Under the pieces are notes generated by a model. It worked only from the letters and a program-made list of their open reading frames with translations. It was not told the origin of the DNA and made no database searches. A stretch of DNA of 64,000 nucleotides from the NCBI RefSeq assembly GCF_004210375.1, contig NC_134832.1, positions 153,199,592 through 153,263,591 of the forward strand, given 5' to 3'. The DNA is from Tachypleus tridentatus (taxonomy: Eukaryota; Arthropoda; Merostomata; Xiphosura; Limulidae). The first letter of the stretch is position 1, and every line of letters begins with the position of its first letter. Made by a program: the position numbers and the translations under genes. Positions 53,101 to 58,449 of this stretch are shown here, piece after piece.

Positions 53101-55392
53101 ATTCTGTTTCAAGCTATTGGAATTTCAATTTAAAAGAGAGTTAATAACAATTTATCTGAATGTTTTTTTAAGCTAACACAGACTCAAACCATGCAACAGG
53201 TGACATGTTTAGTGTCTATATAAGTGGTGTGCACTGCCATTTGACAGTGTAATGATACCACTGTTCAAAAGATCAAATGGATCCTTTCTGGCTTTGCATC
53301 TTATTTTAATCCATTCATTTTCATCATTTACCAGTGAATTAATATCAACATGAATCAGATAAACTTCAGTATTTCTCATAAAATGCTTATGGATTAGAAT
53401 ATCTATTACTGAATAAAATAGAGTAAAATATTTAAAATCTTGGCCATCTCATAGTTTCAACAAAAAAAACATTTGTCACCAGCACCTTCAGAAGACCCAA
53501 TCATCATTACACTCTGGAATGTTTTGAAACCAATTAAAACACTACTCTCAGGTTTATAATACCACAGTTTCATGGTCCTGAAACACTGTTGTGGGTTAGA
53601 ATACTCCGCATTTATGTAAACATAATGAACTAATACTAATTAGGCCCAGGTGGCAACAAATTACACTAATATGTCGGCAAATGAATAAACTTCATTCTAC
53701 TTGGGGAAATAACTGATAAAACCTATTACCTTCTTAATATCAGTTAATTATCAGTTATATCTACTGAACTTCTCTTCAGACAAGAAGCTGTAACTTTCTG
53801 ATACAGTGTTTGTAGACAGCTTTTCCTCTGGACAGTTTACATGGTTCACACCAACACACAATATCTTAAGATGAATGAAATAACTTCTTTTACACTTCAG
53901 CAGTTAATACATGAAACTCCTTGTATTCTATGGTCCTTGAATTGCACAAAAGTACTTCCAGCCTCAGATCTAAGAGGACCTCTAGCTGTATCACACCCTA
54001 CAATTATGACTAGATATTGTGCTATATTTATTAACTTGTGATGGATACCATGAAGAGCTGCAAGTGACATCCAAGCTACACCTTAAGCTGCTCATCATAA
54101 TGGTCATCCAAATCCAGAAGCACCACTGTTTGTGTGGTTTGTCATCACTTTGCTGTAAGGCTTTAGCTACTATATGGTGTCCATAATCTGAGTATAAAAC
54201 AAGTGGAATACTATCATAGGTTGACAATATAATCTGCTGCCATTTTCAGTGGGTAGTATGGTACAAGAAAGTTGAACTCTTTCACTATTGTTATCCAATA
54301 TCTAATCATATCTTCAGGGTTTTTGAAGATCATTAGCAATTTCAGGGATGCATGGTCCCCTCCAATGGTGAACTCCCTACCATGCAGTTATTGCCAATAC
54401 TAAGTCAAAAGTATTACAACTATAAAAAAATATTTGTTGTACAATGTAACAATAAGTGTATGACTCATGTACTCTATTACATTTTCCACACTATTCTGAA
54501 ACTAATAAAACAAAGTAACTGGAAAATAAATTTATTTCATGCAAAACCTTACTGACACTTAAAGCACGGGAAAAACTTAGACACATGAAATGCATAAATT
54601 GGCAAGTTATCAACTTCCTGCTGAAAACTAAATAGAAATTTTCTCTACTTATTCAATTTTTGCTGGTTTTTATAACAGCATATAGTAGTCATTGCAGGTT
54701 TGAAACAGAAAAATAAACTGGCACTACAGGATTTCTATAATCATGTCTAAAAAGATAGAGGGTGTAATTTCAATTAATAGCATAAGTCACTTACTGTTTC
54801 TTACATTAAAGTCAACATTAAGATTGAAACTAGACCATAATAAAGCATTGTAGCTTCTACCACATCTGAGGTTGAGGCCAAACTATTCCATAAATCAACC
54901 ATCCTGGACTTTATTTGCCGTTACCAAAATTGTAACAATGCCTTCAGTGCAGCACTATTTTGAACTATATTAAATTGTAGAAAAAAATCATCCTCCATTA
55001 AAAGAACAATAAAGAAACTCAATTTTAAATAATTTTTTTTTCAATATAATTTCAAGCCAAGAGTCTTAGATTTCCTTGTTTCGCTCTTCACGTTCACTGA
55101 CAATAACATTAACAGTCTATCAACAACCCAATGAAAACGTAGGTGATCCGAGTAAATTTACAATATCCACTGTATATACAGTGATGAACGATGATCATTT
55201 AGTTACTGTCGTTTACTTTTTAGGTTAATTGCAACATTTTTAACTTTTAATTCTGAGGCTTAAATTTAAAAAGAAGTTAATCTGTTAAAACAGTAAATAC
55301 TGTTCATGAAAAAACTCTCACCTAGGCCTGTTACTCGTTTCTTTTCCCATATTAGTTCTTCTTGGAGCTGGGGAAATTTTTGAAGACTTCAT
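12012..55392 (-). CDS. HAUS8: HAUS augmin-like complex subunit 8, whole gene (12 coding exons)
   Basis: Joining 55392-55322, 50845-50640, 49499-49430, 42874-42822, 40232-40120, 29509-29290, 28709-28579, 23965-23852, 21636-21517, 19251-19113, 14041-13891 and 12102-12012 gives 1,479 nt with no internal stop, 492 residues. Every junction has an AG acceptor and a GT donor, except intron 5 (GC). Family landmarks: GRIVQSRYKDAAS (about residues 134-146) matches the conserved basic R-V/I-x-S-R-Y block of HAUS8, and IADTVDTTRHGLPTSN (387-402) matches its DTTRH-LP block. Residues 1-130 are Ser/Thr/Lys/Arg-rich and disordered-looking, like the microtubule-binding N terminus of HAUS8. Residues 289-492 are mostly coiled-coil, as needed for the eight-subunit augmin complex that recruits gamma-tubulin to spindle microtubules. 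Human HAUS8 is about 410 residues, so this one is longer, mainly between residues 170 and 290. Confidence 0.88.
12838..13430. repeat. 55-bp minisatellite in HAUS8 intron 11, about 11 copies
   Basis: Unit AGTTGGCTCTTACATGTGTT, CAGATAACTTTTTAAGTAGT, TATAGTATAGTATAT; starts at 12893, 12948 and so on. The first copy (from 12838) and the last are the most diverged, as usual at array edges. It fills a third of intron 11 (13890-12103). Confidence 0.93.
13891..14041 (-). CDS. HAUS8: HAUS8 exon 11
   Basis: Acceptor AATATTTCAG ends at 14042. Encodes ERVLEALEETGSLLAAINAQ and LETSRGDLYATTSGLRNIYS..., a coiled-coil segment. The donor AAAA|GTGAGC at 13890 leaves phase 2. Reading through it would give a TGA immediately (13889-13887), so an intron-retaining transcript would lack the last 30 residues. 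Confidence 0.83.
14255..14365 (-). mobile_element. second SINE-like family, degenerate copy
   Basis: Contains CACAGAGTGGAATCAAATCC, CTGATTTTAGCATTGTAAAT and CAGACTTACTGCTGTC, the same block order as the copies near 8.7 kb and 55.7 kb. Lies in HAUS8 intron 10. Confidence 0.5.
14601..17090. repeat. about 52-bp minisatellite in HAUS8 intron 10, about 48 copies
   Basis: Typical unit TTATATTAACTGACAAAAGA, ATAATACTGTTCACATTTTA, AATGTCATCACC (52 bp, for example 15841 to 15893). Several variants occur (shortened units lacking ACCTTA, CCCCTTATTA inserts, ACTTCACATATTTT). Blocks of variants recur in the same order (near 14.63, 14.88, 15.0 and 15.5 kb), so multi-unit segments have been duplicated as blocks. 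Each unit carries a near-palindromic ACATTTTAAATGT. Confidence 0.92.
17665..18437. repeat. 37-bp minisatellite in HAUS8 intron 10, about 21 copies
   Basis: Unit ATTGGGAACAGAGGTAAGTA followed by TTATGGGATCTTGTGTT. Most copies are nearly identical; two irregular spots (about 18055-18105 and 18240-18255) contain truncated units. Each copy carries AGAGGTAAGTAT, a near-consensus 5' splice-site motif, on the + strand (antisense to HAUS8). Confidence 0.94.
19113..19251 (-). CDS. HAUS8: HAUS8 exon 10 (diagnostic DTTRHGLP block)
   Basis: Acceptor GATATCTTTACAG ends at 19252. Encodes EESLSPVVYALPTLDTQYCR then IADTVDTTRHGLPTSNVIFP and KNGEEE. The DTTRHxLP segment is the strongest identifier of HAUS8. 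Donor GAAG|GTGAGG at 19112, phase 1. Without splicing the frame ends 11 codons later. Confidence 0.88.
19530..19895. repeat. nested inverted and direct repeats, possible MITE
   Basis: TTAACACTTTCCTAAACTGA at about 19530-19563 is repeated in inverted orientation at about 19832-19865. CATCCACTGACAC occurs directly at 19574 and 19882, with an inverted GTCAGTGGA at 19814. A related fragment (CAACTGAAAATATATTTCC) is at 17440. The layout suggests a small terminal-inverted-repeat element or two overlapping ones. Confidence 0.4.
19896..21160. other. HAUS8 intron 9, no feature recognised
   Basis: No conserved frame or clear transposon found. Short - strand open frames at 20311-20854 have no recognisable domain and no splice context. 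Confidence 0.4.
21161..21256. repeat. 46-bp perfect duplication, 50-bp period
   Basis: TATATGACTGGTGTGCAACA through GATGTAGTTAT occurs identically at 21161-21206 and 21211-21256. Recent local duplication in intron 9. Confidence 0.9.
21517..21636 (-). CDS. HAUS8: HAUS8 exon 9
   Basis: Acceptor CTTCAATCTAG ends at 21637. A second in-phase AG six bases on could remove the first two residues. Encodes RQICMLSQMNRELAERAVQL then ETQLETFKYLKSLKHCLDVQ, an amphipathic helix with clear heptads. Donor CAG|GTAAGA. Phase 0 at both ends. Confidence 0.83.
21699..22918. repeat. 80-bp higher-order minisatellite in HAUS8 intron 8, about 15 copies
   Basis: The 80-bp unit is itself two related 40-mers: TAGGTTTATATACTTTGTAA/ACATTCACCAATAGCAGAAG and TGTATTTACATACCTTTTAA/ATACTTACTAATATCAGTAG, identical at 28 of 40 aligned positions. 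TTTATATACT recurs every 80 bp (21781, 21861, ...). It is therefore a dimeric higher-order repeat. Confidence 0.92.
22945..23290. repeat. 40-bp minisatellite adjoining the 80-bp array, about 8 copies
   Basis: Unit TGGGTTTGTGTACCCTGTAC/AGACTGACAAGTAGTACTGG, 40 bp (TGTAC at 23041 and 23081). It aligns without gaps to the first half of the neighbouring 80-bp unit at 25 of 40 positions, so the two arrays share an ancestral monomer. Confidence 0.9.
23852..23965 (-). CDS. HAUS8: HAUS8 exon 8
   Basis: Acceptor TTGCTCATGTAG ends at 23966. Encodes DDNITRKDLKIVYCRYLQAK then HLEMMAEKAFNERSEKAM, 38 codons. Donor ATG|GTAAGT. Phase 0 at both ends. It starts the coiled-coil half of the protein. Confidence 0.83.
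23970..25570. other. HAUS8 intron 7, nothing recognised apart from a less AT-rich island
   Basis: A GC-richer patch at about 24,480-24,650 is open in one + frame (STRKDYCKGTIEVPPENIQE) but matches no family I know. It may be an old transposon fragment. The rest is AT-rich intron. Confidence 0.35.
25580..26358 (-). pseudogene. Tigger/pogo-type transposase remnant
   Basis: The - strand from 26358 gives TYCNIILLFDSTTSQNQVNL then SNVFLPPSTNSVLQPLNQGI and ICAFKSYYKNF. The order I-L-L-x-D-S/N ... V-x-L-P-P-x-T-x-S-x-L-Q-P-x-x-Q-G-I-I-x-x-F-K-x-Y-Y is the second and third part of the DDE domain of pogo/Tigger transposases. The last catalytic acid (normally D in QPLDQG) is replaced by N. Downstream the other frames continue with VKSRQAQFQSVSQDYSSVS and a tail resembling the C-terminal region. 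Several stops and frame changes; dead copy in HAUS8 intron 7. Confidence 0.75.
26961..27150. repeat. 62-64-bp direct repeat, 3 copies
   Basis: AGTCATGTCTAACCAATATT followed by CCCACCATAAAATATGTAAA starts at 26961, 27023 and 27087. Confidence 0.9.
27669..28000. repeat. 139-bp duplication with a partial third copy
   Basis: GTATTAAACATCAGAGAAAA starts copies at 27671 and 27810. An internal segment (TTTGTGAAAGAGGGTTGCGA ... GGGTCTGATTTTCT) is repeated once more from 27898. Nearly identical copies imply recent unequal exchange in intron 7. Confidence 0.88.
28579..28709 (-). CDS. HAUS8: HAUS8 exon 7
   Basis: Acceptor GATTCTTGTTAG ends at 28710. Encodes APPPPSVRPKLKGHAKSVNS then MQSTQGPVAVLLDSPGGSRA and SGTN. 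Proline/serine-rich linker. Donor AAT|GTAAGT is a strong site. Phase 1 in, phase 0 out. Confidence 0.8.
28710..29289. other. HAUS8 intron 6
   Basis: The shortest HAUS8 intron (580 bp). AT-rich, no repeat array and no recognisable insertion. Confidence 0.7.
29290..29509 (-). CDS. HAUS8: HAUS8 exon 6
   Basis: Acceptor TTATTTATTCAACTAG ends at 29510. Encodes ASLSDTIKRPSTPVSGSDTA and further Ser/Thr/Pro-rich sequence ending PPLLKSSL. The many S/T-P sites (RPSTPVS, TTPF) would suit mitotic kinase control; human HAUS8 is a known mitotic phosphoprotein, but the individual sites here are an inference. Donor TTAG|GTTTGT is weaker than the others. Phase 0 in, phase 1 out. Confidence 0.82.
30343..30543. 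repeat. 67-bp direct repeat, 3 copies
   Basis: TGTGTGATTGGCAGAGATCT then GGAGGGTATATTTCATG...; copies start at 30343, 30410 and 30477, exactly 67 bp apart. The second and third copies are nearly identical. In HAUS8 intron 5. Confidence 0.92.
30560..31810. other. HAUS8 intron 5, nothing recognised
   Basis: AT-rich intronic sequence with no recognisable frame, RNA gene or transposon. Confidence 0.4.
31815..37998. repeat. 71-bp satellite-like array in HAUS8 intron 5, about 87 copies
   Basis: Unit TTATTATTAAACATTCTGTT, TCTTGTATATTACATACTTG, TAATGTACACTAAAAACTTG, TGAAGTTTTGT; starts at 31887, 31958 and so on, 71 bp apart. Subtypes are regional: TGTACACT with TGTGAAGTTTT dominates to about 33.8 kb, TGTATACT with CTTCTGAAGGTTT or CGTCTGAAGG appears in 33.8-35.9 kb, and TGTATACT with TGTGAAGG/TGTGAAGT alternates after 36 kb. 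An irregular insertion occurs near 35,840-35,940. Each unit contains ATTACATACTTGTAAT (6-bp arms, 4-nt loop) and, on the HAUS8 strand, AATAAA. Confidence 0.96.
38153..38184. repeat. (AAT)n microsatellite
   Basis: Uninterrupted AAT triplets, about 10 copies, in HAUS8 intron 5. Confidence 0.95.
38190..40110. other. HAUS8 intron 5, proximal part, nothing recognised
   Basis: AT-rich sequence. The open frame at 38274-38519 has no recognisable domain and lies antisense within the intron. Confidence 0.4.
40114..40122 (-). promoter_or_regulatory. GC 5' splice site of HAUS8 intron 5
   Basis: The HAUS8 strand reads GGAG|GCAAGTTGG. The frame closes correctly only if exon 5 ends at 40120 and the intron starts with GC (40119-40118). 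AG|GCAAGT is the strong consensus required of GC-AG introns. The nearest GT downstream would shift the frame. Confidence 0.7.
40120..40232 (-). CDS. HAUS8: HAUS8 exon 5 (conserved basic motif)
   Basis: Acceptor TTTTATATCAG ends at 40233. Encodes GRIVQSRYKDAASRAAKPSI then PRSISLERIPVSQSGRKE. The GR-I/V-x-x-SRY block is conserved in HAUS8 and is part of the basic, microtubule-binding N-terminal half. The exon ends in phase 0 at a GC donor. Confidence 0.85.
40579..42490. repeat. 42/45-bp minisatellite filling HAUS8 intron 4, about 44 copies
   Basis: Unit CTTGAAGAAAGGGAATCTAA followed by CCAGTTATTATTACCAAAAG and AA (42 bp), or 45 bp with an extra CAA after AAAAGAA. The two lengths alternate irregularly. 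Variants include GACGAAAGAG and AAAGAAAGGAAA, which recur in blocks. One unit near 42,090 lacks about 11 bp. Nearly all lengths are multiples of three, so + strand frames stay open for hundreds of codons. Confidence 0.95.
40627..40696. repeat. 29-bp near-perfect inverted repeat (hairpin) at the array edge
   Basis: Arms 40627-40655 and 40668-40696 (GTAGTTATATAAAGGGAATA... against its reverse complement) differ at one position and flank a 12-nt loop. The arms contain AAGGGAAT, shared with the adjacent minisatellite unit, so the hairpin may come from inversion of an early unit. Confidence 0.88.
42822..42874 (-). CDS. HAUS8: HAUS8 exon 4
   Basis: Acceptor TTTTGTTTTATAG ends at 42875. Encodes SINSQNSDSASKTVKKKAG (first and last codons split). 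Small 53-nt exon, phase 2 in, phase 1 out, donor GCTG|GTATGT. Its identity rests on frame continuity and composition rather than on homology. Confidence 0.7.
42880..44120. other. HAUS8 intron 3, nothing recognised
   Basis: AT-rich intron with no recognisable coding, RNA or repeat content. Confidence 0.4.
44130..45170 (-). pseudogene. non-LTR retrotransposon (CR1/L2-like) reverse-transcriptase tail
   Basis: Read on the - strand from 45170: GWTNEILGCIYRNTEYKCKE, VILLLFRSLDRTHKKYSVQF, VPYLRKEEIVKR, then SYENRMKSLKLFSLENRK and, after a frame change, LIEVFK. This is the characteristic region after the RT active site of many non-LTR elements (L-G-x-I-x-R-x-x-x-Y-K ... L-x-R-x-H-x-x-Y-x-V-Q-F ... 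Y-E-x-R-L-x-x-L-x-L-F-S-L-E-x-R-R-x-R-G-D-L-I-E-V-F-K). Stops and frameshifts make it dead. The stretch to 44,130 probably holds its C terminus and 3' UTR. Clade assignment is tentative. Confidence 0.72.
44376..44936. repeat. 113-bp tandem repeat derived from the retrotransposon, 5 copies
   Basis: ATTCACTTGAACACCTCAAT starts units at 44376, 44489, 44602, 44715 and 44828. Each unit encodes the YENRMKSLKLFSLENRK...LIEVFK segment on the - strand, so it is a piece of the RT open frame amplified in place. Confidence 0.93.
45190..47255. other. HAUS8 intron 3, nothing recognised
   Basis: AT-rich. Open frames at 46596-46865 (+) and 46888-47253 (-) lack recognisable domains and splice context. Confidence 0.4.
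47261..47936. repeat. 59-bp minisatellite in HAUS8 intron 3, about 11 copies
   Basis: Unit AGGTTAAATTATATTCACTG, TTTTGTATAATGATAACCTG, TTTACAACTAGTAACCATT. Three units replace ACAACTAGT by AAATTTATGAATTT (near 47474, 47652 and 47775), spaced about three and two units apart, which points to block duplication. Confidence 0.92.
47940..49425. other. HAUS8 intron 3, AT-rich, minor three-copy repeat
   Basis: A short imperfect repeat (ACAAAACAATGTTA.TTGTATTT) occurs three times between 48799 and 48888. Nothing else recognised. Confidence 0.45.
49430..49499 (-). CDS. HAUS8: HAUS8 exon 3
   Basis: Acceptor TTTTAATTTACAG ends at 49500. Encodes DVLKNSEHGDQNSNSETSQT then SSH. Donor ACAG|GTACAG. Phase 1 in, phase 2 out. 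Low-complexity Ser/Asn-rich, so support comes from splice sites and phase. Confidence 0.7.
50640..50845 (-). CDS. HAUS8: HAUS8 exon 2
   Basis: Acceptor GGATTAATGATGTAG ends at 50846. Encodes TSSKRNTPQRNETERKATHS then SRKDENCRKATSSHKNGSAS and more, 206 nt. Strongly basic and Ser/Thr-rich, as in the disordered microtubule-binding N terminus of HAUS8. Donor TCAG|GTAAAA. Phase 2 in, phase 1 out. Confidence 0.78.
51491..52478. mobile_element. foldback DNA element with arms of about 250 bp
   Basis: 51491-51746 and 52232-52478 are inverted copies of each other: GATTAGATCAATATCTCTAA on the left pairs with ATTAGAGATGTTGATCTAAT on the right. The outer ends are AGGGTCATTATATGTTAAAT and (reverse complement) AGGTCATTCCATGTCAAATC. 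Flanks show ATA on both sides, a possible 2-3-bp target duplication. The 485-bp centre has no conserved frame. Superfamily not identified. In HAUS8 intron 1. Confidence 0.82.
52489..52615. repeat. 64-bp duplication beside the foldback element
   Basis: CAATTATTAAAGATTAATTG begins copies at 52489 and 52553; the copies differ at several sites (GACGGGTGAACATCGAG against AAGGGTCAATATCTAA). Confidence 0.85.
52985..53075 (+). mobile_element. second SINE-like family, head fragment
   Basis: GGGTCAGTGGTAAGTCTACA ... GAGTTAGATTCCCTGC resembles the tRNA-like head seen at 57345 and 63957 (A-box-like followed by B-box-like). Degenerate. Confidence 0.4.
53840..54370 (-). pseudogene. unidentified degenerate coding remnant
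   Basis: The - strand shows coding-like pieces in different frames: YDSIPLVLYSDYGHHIVAKA then LQQSDDKP in one, and AALHGIHHKLINIAQYLVII then GCDTARGPLRSEAGSTFVQF and KDHRIQGVSCINC in another, in collinear order. Several frame changes but no intron between them suggest a processed pseudogene or transposon gene. I do not recognise the protein. In HAUS8 intron 1, same strand. Confidence 0.4.
54375..55315. other. HAUS8 intron 1, distal part, nothing recognised
   Basis: No conserved frame or repeat array recognised. Confidence 0.4.
55322..55392 (-). CDS. HAUS8: HAUS8 exon 1 with start codon
   Basis: ATG at 55392-55390 opens MKSSKISPAPRRTNMGKETS then NRP, ending at donor CCTAG|GTGAGA (phase 2). 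The basic, Ser-rich N terminus joins in frame to exon 2. Upstream on the - strand lies a GC-containing patch (around 55,480-55,510) that may be promoter. No TATA box is evident. A second in-frame ATG lies 14 codons further in. Confidence 0.7.
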
Positions 55393-55569
55393 ATTACAAA
55401 CTTAATTTGAAAACTAAAACTTACTTTTCAATGATCAAAACTTTAACTTACAAGTTAAAAATACGCACCTAAACTCATTTTCAACTCGCGCTTTTTGATA
55501 TAGCGCCCTCTTTAAATAAAATATAGTACACATAAGTAAAATAAATGCTGTATGCATTTTCCTTCACTT

Positions 55570-55790
55570 TAATTACAAAGCTTCACACTGGGCTACATGT
55601 GCTTTACCCACCACCGGTATCGAAACCAGGTTTTAAGCGTTATAAGTCCGCAAACATACCACTGTATCAGTTAGGAGCAAAAAATTTCTTTCCTATGTGT
55701 GTTTCTTATAGCAAAGTCACATTGGTCTATTTGCTGTGTCCACAGAGAGAATTTGAACCCCTGATTCTAGCATTGCAAATATGAAAACTT
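55570..55790 (-). mobile_element. second SINE-like family, two adjacent degenerate copies
   Basis: The first (about 55570-55675) has CACTGGGCTACATGTGCTTT, ACCACCGGTATCGAAACCAG and GCGTTATAAGTCCGCA. The second (about 55690-55790) has GCAAAGTCACATTGGTCTAT and ATTTGAACCCCTGATTCTAG. Both run opposite to the copy at 57345. They lie just upstream of HAUS8. Confidence 0.6.
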
Positions 55791-55799
55791 AAAATTAAA

Positions 55800-56194
55800 G
55801 CGTAAGAACGAACAAATATGGTGCTATTGTTGGTTTTCATTACACATTTCTACTGAAGTAAAAGTTGCTTCAAATAGCAAATTAAAAAAATTAGAAAAAA
55901 AGATCGCATTTCAAGATTGCTTTATTTGTATTTAATTTTATATCATATTTTTTTAAGAAATATAATATAAAATTTACACAGAAATTTACAATGATTCTTT
56001 TATATAAGTTGTGTATATTACCTATACAGTAACAATATTTTCCTTGTTCGTCTAGAAAGTTAACTGCAGAGTTGGATTATTATTTTTCCTTCGTACGTGG
56101 TTTAAAAGTATTAGCTTATTATCATAAACAATGAATAATCTACTCCAGTACTGATATTATTTCACGTGCAAGTTACACACGGTCAAGCCACTTG
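55800..56194. other. intergenic, nothing recognised
   Basis: AT-rich sequence between the SINE-like copies upstream of HAUS8 and the SINE at 56206. Confidence 0.4.
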
Positions 56195-56205
56195 CTTTAA
56201 TTGGT

Positions 56206-56449
56206 TTATTTGTTTGTTTTTGAATTTCGCGCAAAGCTACTCGAGGGCTATCTGCGCTAGCCTTCCCTAATTTAGCAGTGTAAGACTTGAGGGAAGGCAG
56301 CTAGTCGTCACCACCCACCGCCAACTAATAGTGGGATTGACCGCACATTTTAACGCCCCCACGGCTGAAAAGACGAACATGTTTGGTGCGACAGGGATGC
56401 GAACCCGCGACCCTCAGATTACGAGTTGCACGTCTTAACCCACCTAACT
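56206..56449 (-). mobile_element. tRNA-derived SINE, full length, - orientation, perfect 11-bp target duplication
   Basis: Runs from TTTGTTTGTTTTTGAATTTC and GCGCAAAGCTACTCGAGGGC to the tRNA-like head (GATGCGAACCCGCGACCCTC, ATTACGAGTTGCACG). CTTTAATTGGT flanks it at 56195-56205 and 56450-56460. The least diverged SINE copy in the window and probably the youngest. Confidence 0.93.
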
Positions 56450-56523
56450 CTTTAATTGGTAATGCTTACAGAAAAGTTGTGTTTATCGATTTATAAATGA
56501 CAGCATAAGTTGGACTGGTTTGA

Positions 56524-56762
56524 TTTGTTTGTTTGTTTTTGAATTTCGCGCAAAGAGGCACGAAGACTATCTGCACTAGCCATCCCTAATTTAGCAGTGT
56601 AAGACTAGAGGGAAGGCAGCTATTCATCACCACCTCCCGCCAACTCTTGGGCTACTTTTTTACCAACGAATAGTGGGATTAACTGAATATTATAACGTCC
56701 CCACGGCTGAAAGAGCGAGCATGTTTGGTTACAAATCAAGTGCCTTTACCACCTGTCCAGGT
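56524..56762 (-). mobile_element. tRNA-derived SINE, - orientation, damaged head
   Basis: Same body as the preceding copy (GAATTTCGCGCAAAGAGGCA, TAGTGGGATTAACTG, CCCCACGGCTGAAAGAGCGA). The tRNA-like head is shortened: after GTTTGGTTACAAATCAAGTG the B-box region is missing. Confidence 0.85.
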
Positions 56763-57147
56763 TAAAGAGTATGTTCACGTTTGAAGTGATACTTCTGTTT
56801 GATTTGTAGTGATTTTTCAGTTTATTTTAGTTCATCTTATTATTAATGTATGTTAGTAATAATTTTATTTTATTGTTTTGTTACTTCTAAGTTTCTTTGT
56901 ATGTATCTCAAGTAATTACCTTTAATCAATGTTTCTTTATTATGAAAATAAATACAGTAATTTTCATGAGAAGTCTTGAATCATTGATGTATTTTGTTTA
57001 TATCCCCTCTATTATGGTGAATTAATAAAGAAAAATAAATATTTTTTATCACAAAATACCCTTTAACACAAAACAAAATTAAACAACATCTTAAAAAAAT
57101 TAATTTTTGAGAGATCAATCATTACACAATGGAACAAAAACTGCTAA

Positions 57148-57231
57148 ATGAAGGATGGCTAGCGCAGATAGCCCTCGAGTAGCTTTGCGCGAAATTCAAA
57201 AACAAACAGAACAAAAACAAAAAACATAATG
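57148..57231 (+). mobile_element. SINE 3'-tail fragment
   Basis: GGATGGCTAGCGCAGATAGC, CCTCGAGTAGCTTTGCGCGA and an A-rich tail match the 3' end of the tRNA-derived SINE only. Confidence 0.8.
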
Positions 57232-57344
57232 AACCCTCCAACAATAAAATAATAAACGAAAGATTTTTATATAAATAAAAAATCTAACAATGATATCAAA
57301 ATATACCTGTAACAATGCATTCACTAGTCATGATTAGAATCATT

Positions 57345-57470
57345 TGCCCCCCAATGGCTCAGCTTTATGTCTGTGGACTTATAACGCTAAAAAAAGGGTT
57401 TTGATACCCGTGGTGGGCAGAGCACAGATAACCCATTGTGCAGCTTTGTGCTTAATTCAAAACAACAATA
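57345..57470 (+). mobile_element. second SINE family, + orientation
   Basis: CCAATGGCTCAGCTTTATGT, GACTTATAACGCTAAAAAAA, GGGTTTTGATACCCGTGGTG and CCATTGTGCAGCTTTGTGC followed by an A/C-rich tail. The GGTTTTGATACC block is B-box-like. This is the best-preserved copy of the family in the window. Confidence 0.7.
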
Positions 57471-57591
57471 GAATAATTTACAGTGAAAAACAATTATATT
57501 CATAGAATAGAGAAAAAACAACTTGAACTTATGTTATACTACATCTATAATAATAGGTTTGAATTTTACAAGAAGATACGCAAGATTAATT

Positions 57592-57800
57592 TGTCCCAGT
57601 CGTCCATAATTTAGCAGTAAAAAACTGGCGGGAAGACCGCTAGTTATCACTCTTTGGTTAATCTTTTAATAATGACAATTGGGATTCACTGAATCATTGT
57701 GACGGCGCACAGGAAAGTATGTTTAGTGGAACAGAGATTCGAACCTGCGACCTACAGATTGCAGATATAGCGTCATAACTACTGGTCATGGCAGGCCTGT
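57592..57800 (-). mobile_element. tRNA-derived SINE, - orientation, degenerate
   Basis: TCGTCCATAATTTAGCAGTA, GGCGGGAAGACCGCTAGTTA, GATTCGAACCTGCGACCTAC follow the order of the full-length copy with many substitutions. Confidence 0.75.
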
Positions 57801-58171
57801 TTGTTGGGGACCACGAAGACGTGTTAAAATATAAAATCAAACCATTTAACACTTTAAAACGATATCCATAAACGTAATATTTTAATAAAATCAAAATCAT
57901 AACATAAATATTTAACTGCAAAATAAAACAAACTTTTTTAAATGTTAAAAATAATAATAACAAAAATATAATACACAAAATAATAAAATTAAATATTTCA
58001 AGCACAAAACTCTCACATATATTTAGGAATATGCATTTACAGGTAAATGAAAGTAACTCCTTTATACACAGATAGTAACTAAAACCAAACACAAGTGAAA
58101 AAAGACAATGTATGAACGAACATAAAATAAAACTGCAGAGATACACATATGAAAGCCTTTAAAGTAATACA

Positions 58172-58188
58172 TGTGTGTGTGTGTGTGT
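58172..58188. repeat. (GT)n microsatellite
   Basis: A short uninterrupted GT run. Confidence 0.9.
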
Positions 58189-58291
58189 TTATGTACCAAA
58201 TATATTCACCAACCTCAACAGCAACGACGAGGTCCTTAATTTATCACTTAACTGCAACAGCAAATCCTCTGAAACAGTAAGGGCTAACTCC

Positions 58292-58427
58292 GTGTTTAAG
58301 GTAACTTGTGTATCCTGAGTCGAAGGTTGCTTTGTCGAGACCAGCTCTGTCTGTAATAAGTGTTTAAGGTAATTTGTAGGTCCTGAGCCGAAGCTTGTTT
58401 GGTCTAGACCAGCTCTGTTTGTAATCA
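58292..58427. repeat. 68-bp diverged tandem duplication
   Basis: GTGTTTAAGGTAACTTGTG...GACCAGCTCTGTCTGTAAT at 58292 is repeated with changes from 58360. An open - strand frame over it (58189-58449) repeats TxxxLVSTKQ-type peptides as a consequence; no domain recognised. Confidence 0.8.
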
Positions 58428-58449
58428 GTACACACTCCTTCTTCGACAC

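Noticed and set aside
57694-58146. 150-codon membrane-protein-like frame on the - strand
   Set aside because: Hydrophobicity comes from AT-rich Phe/Leu/Ile codons; the C-terminal part is a degenerate SINE, and there is no splice or homology support.
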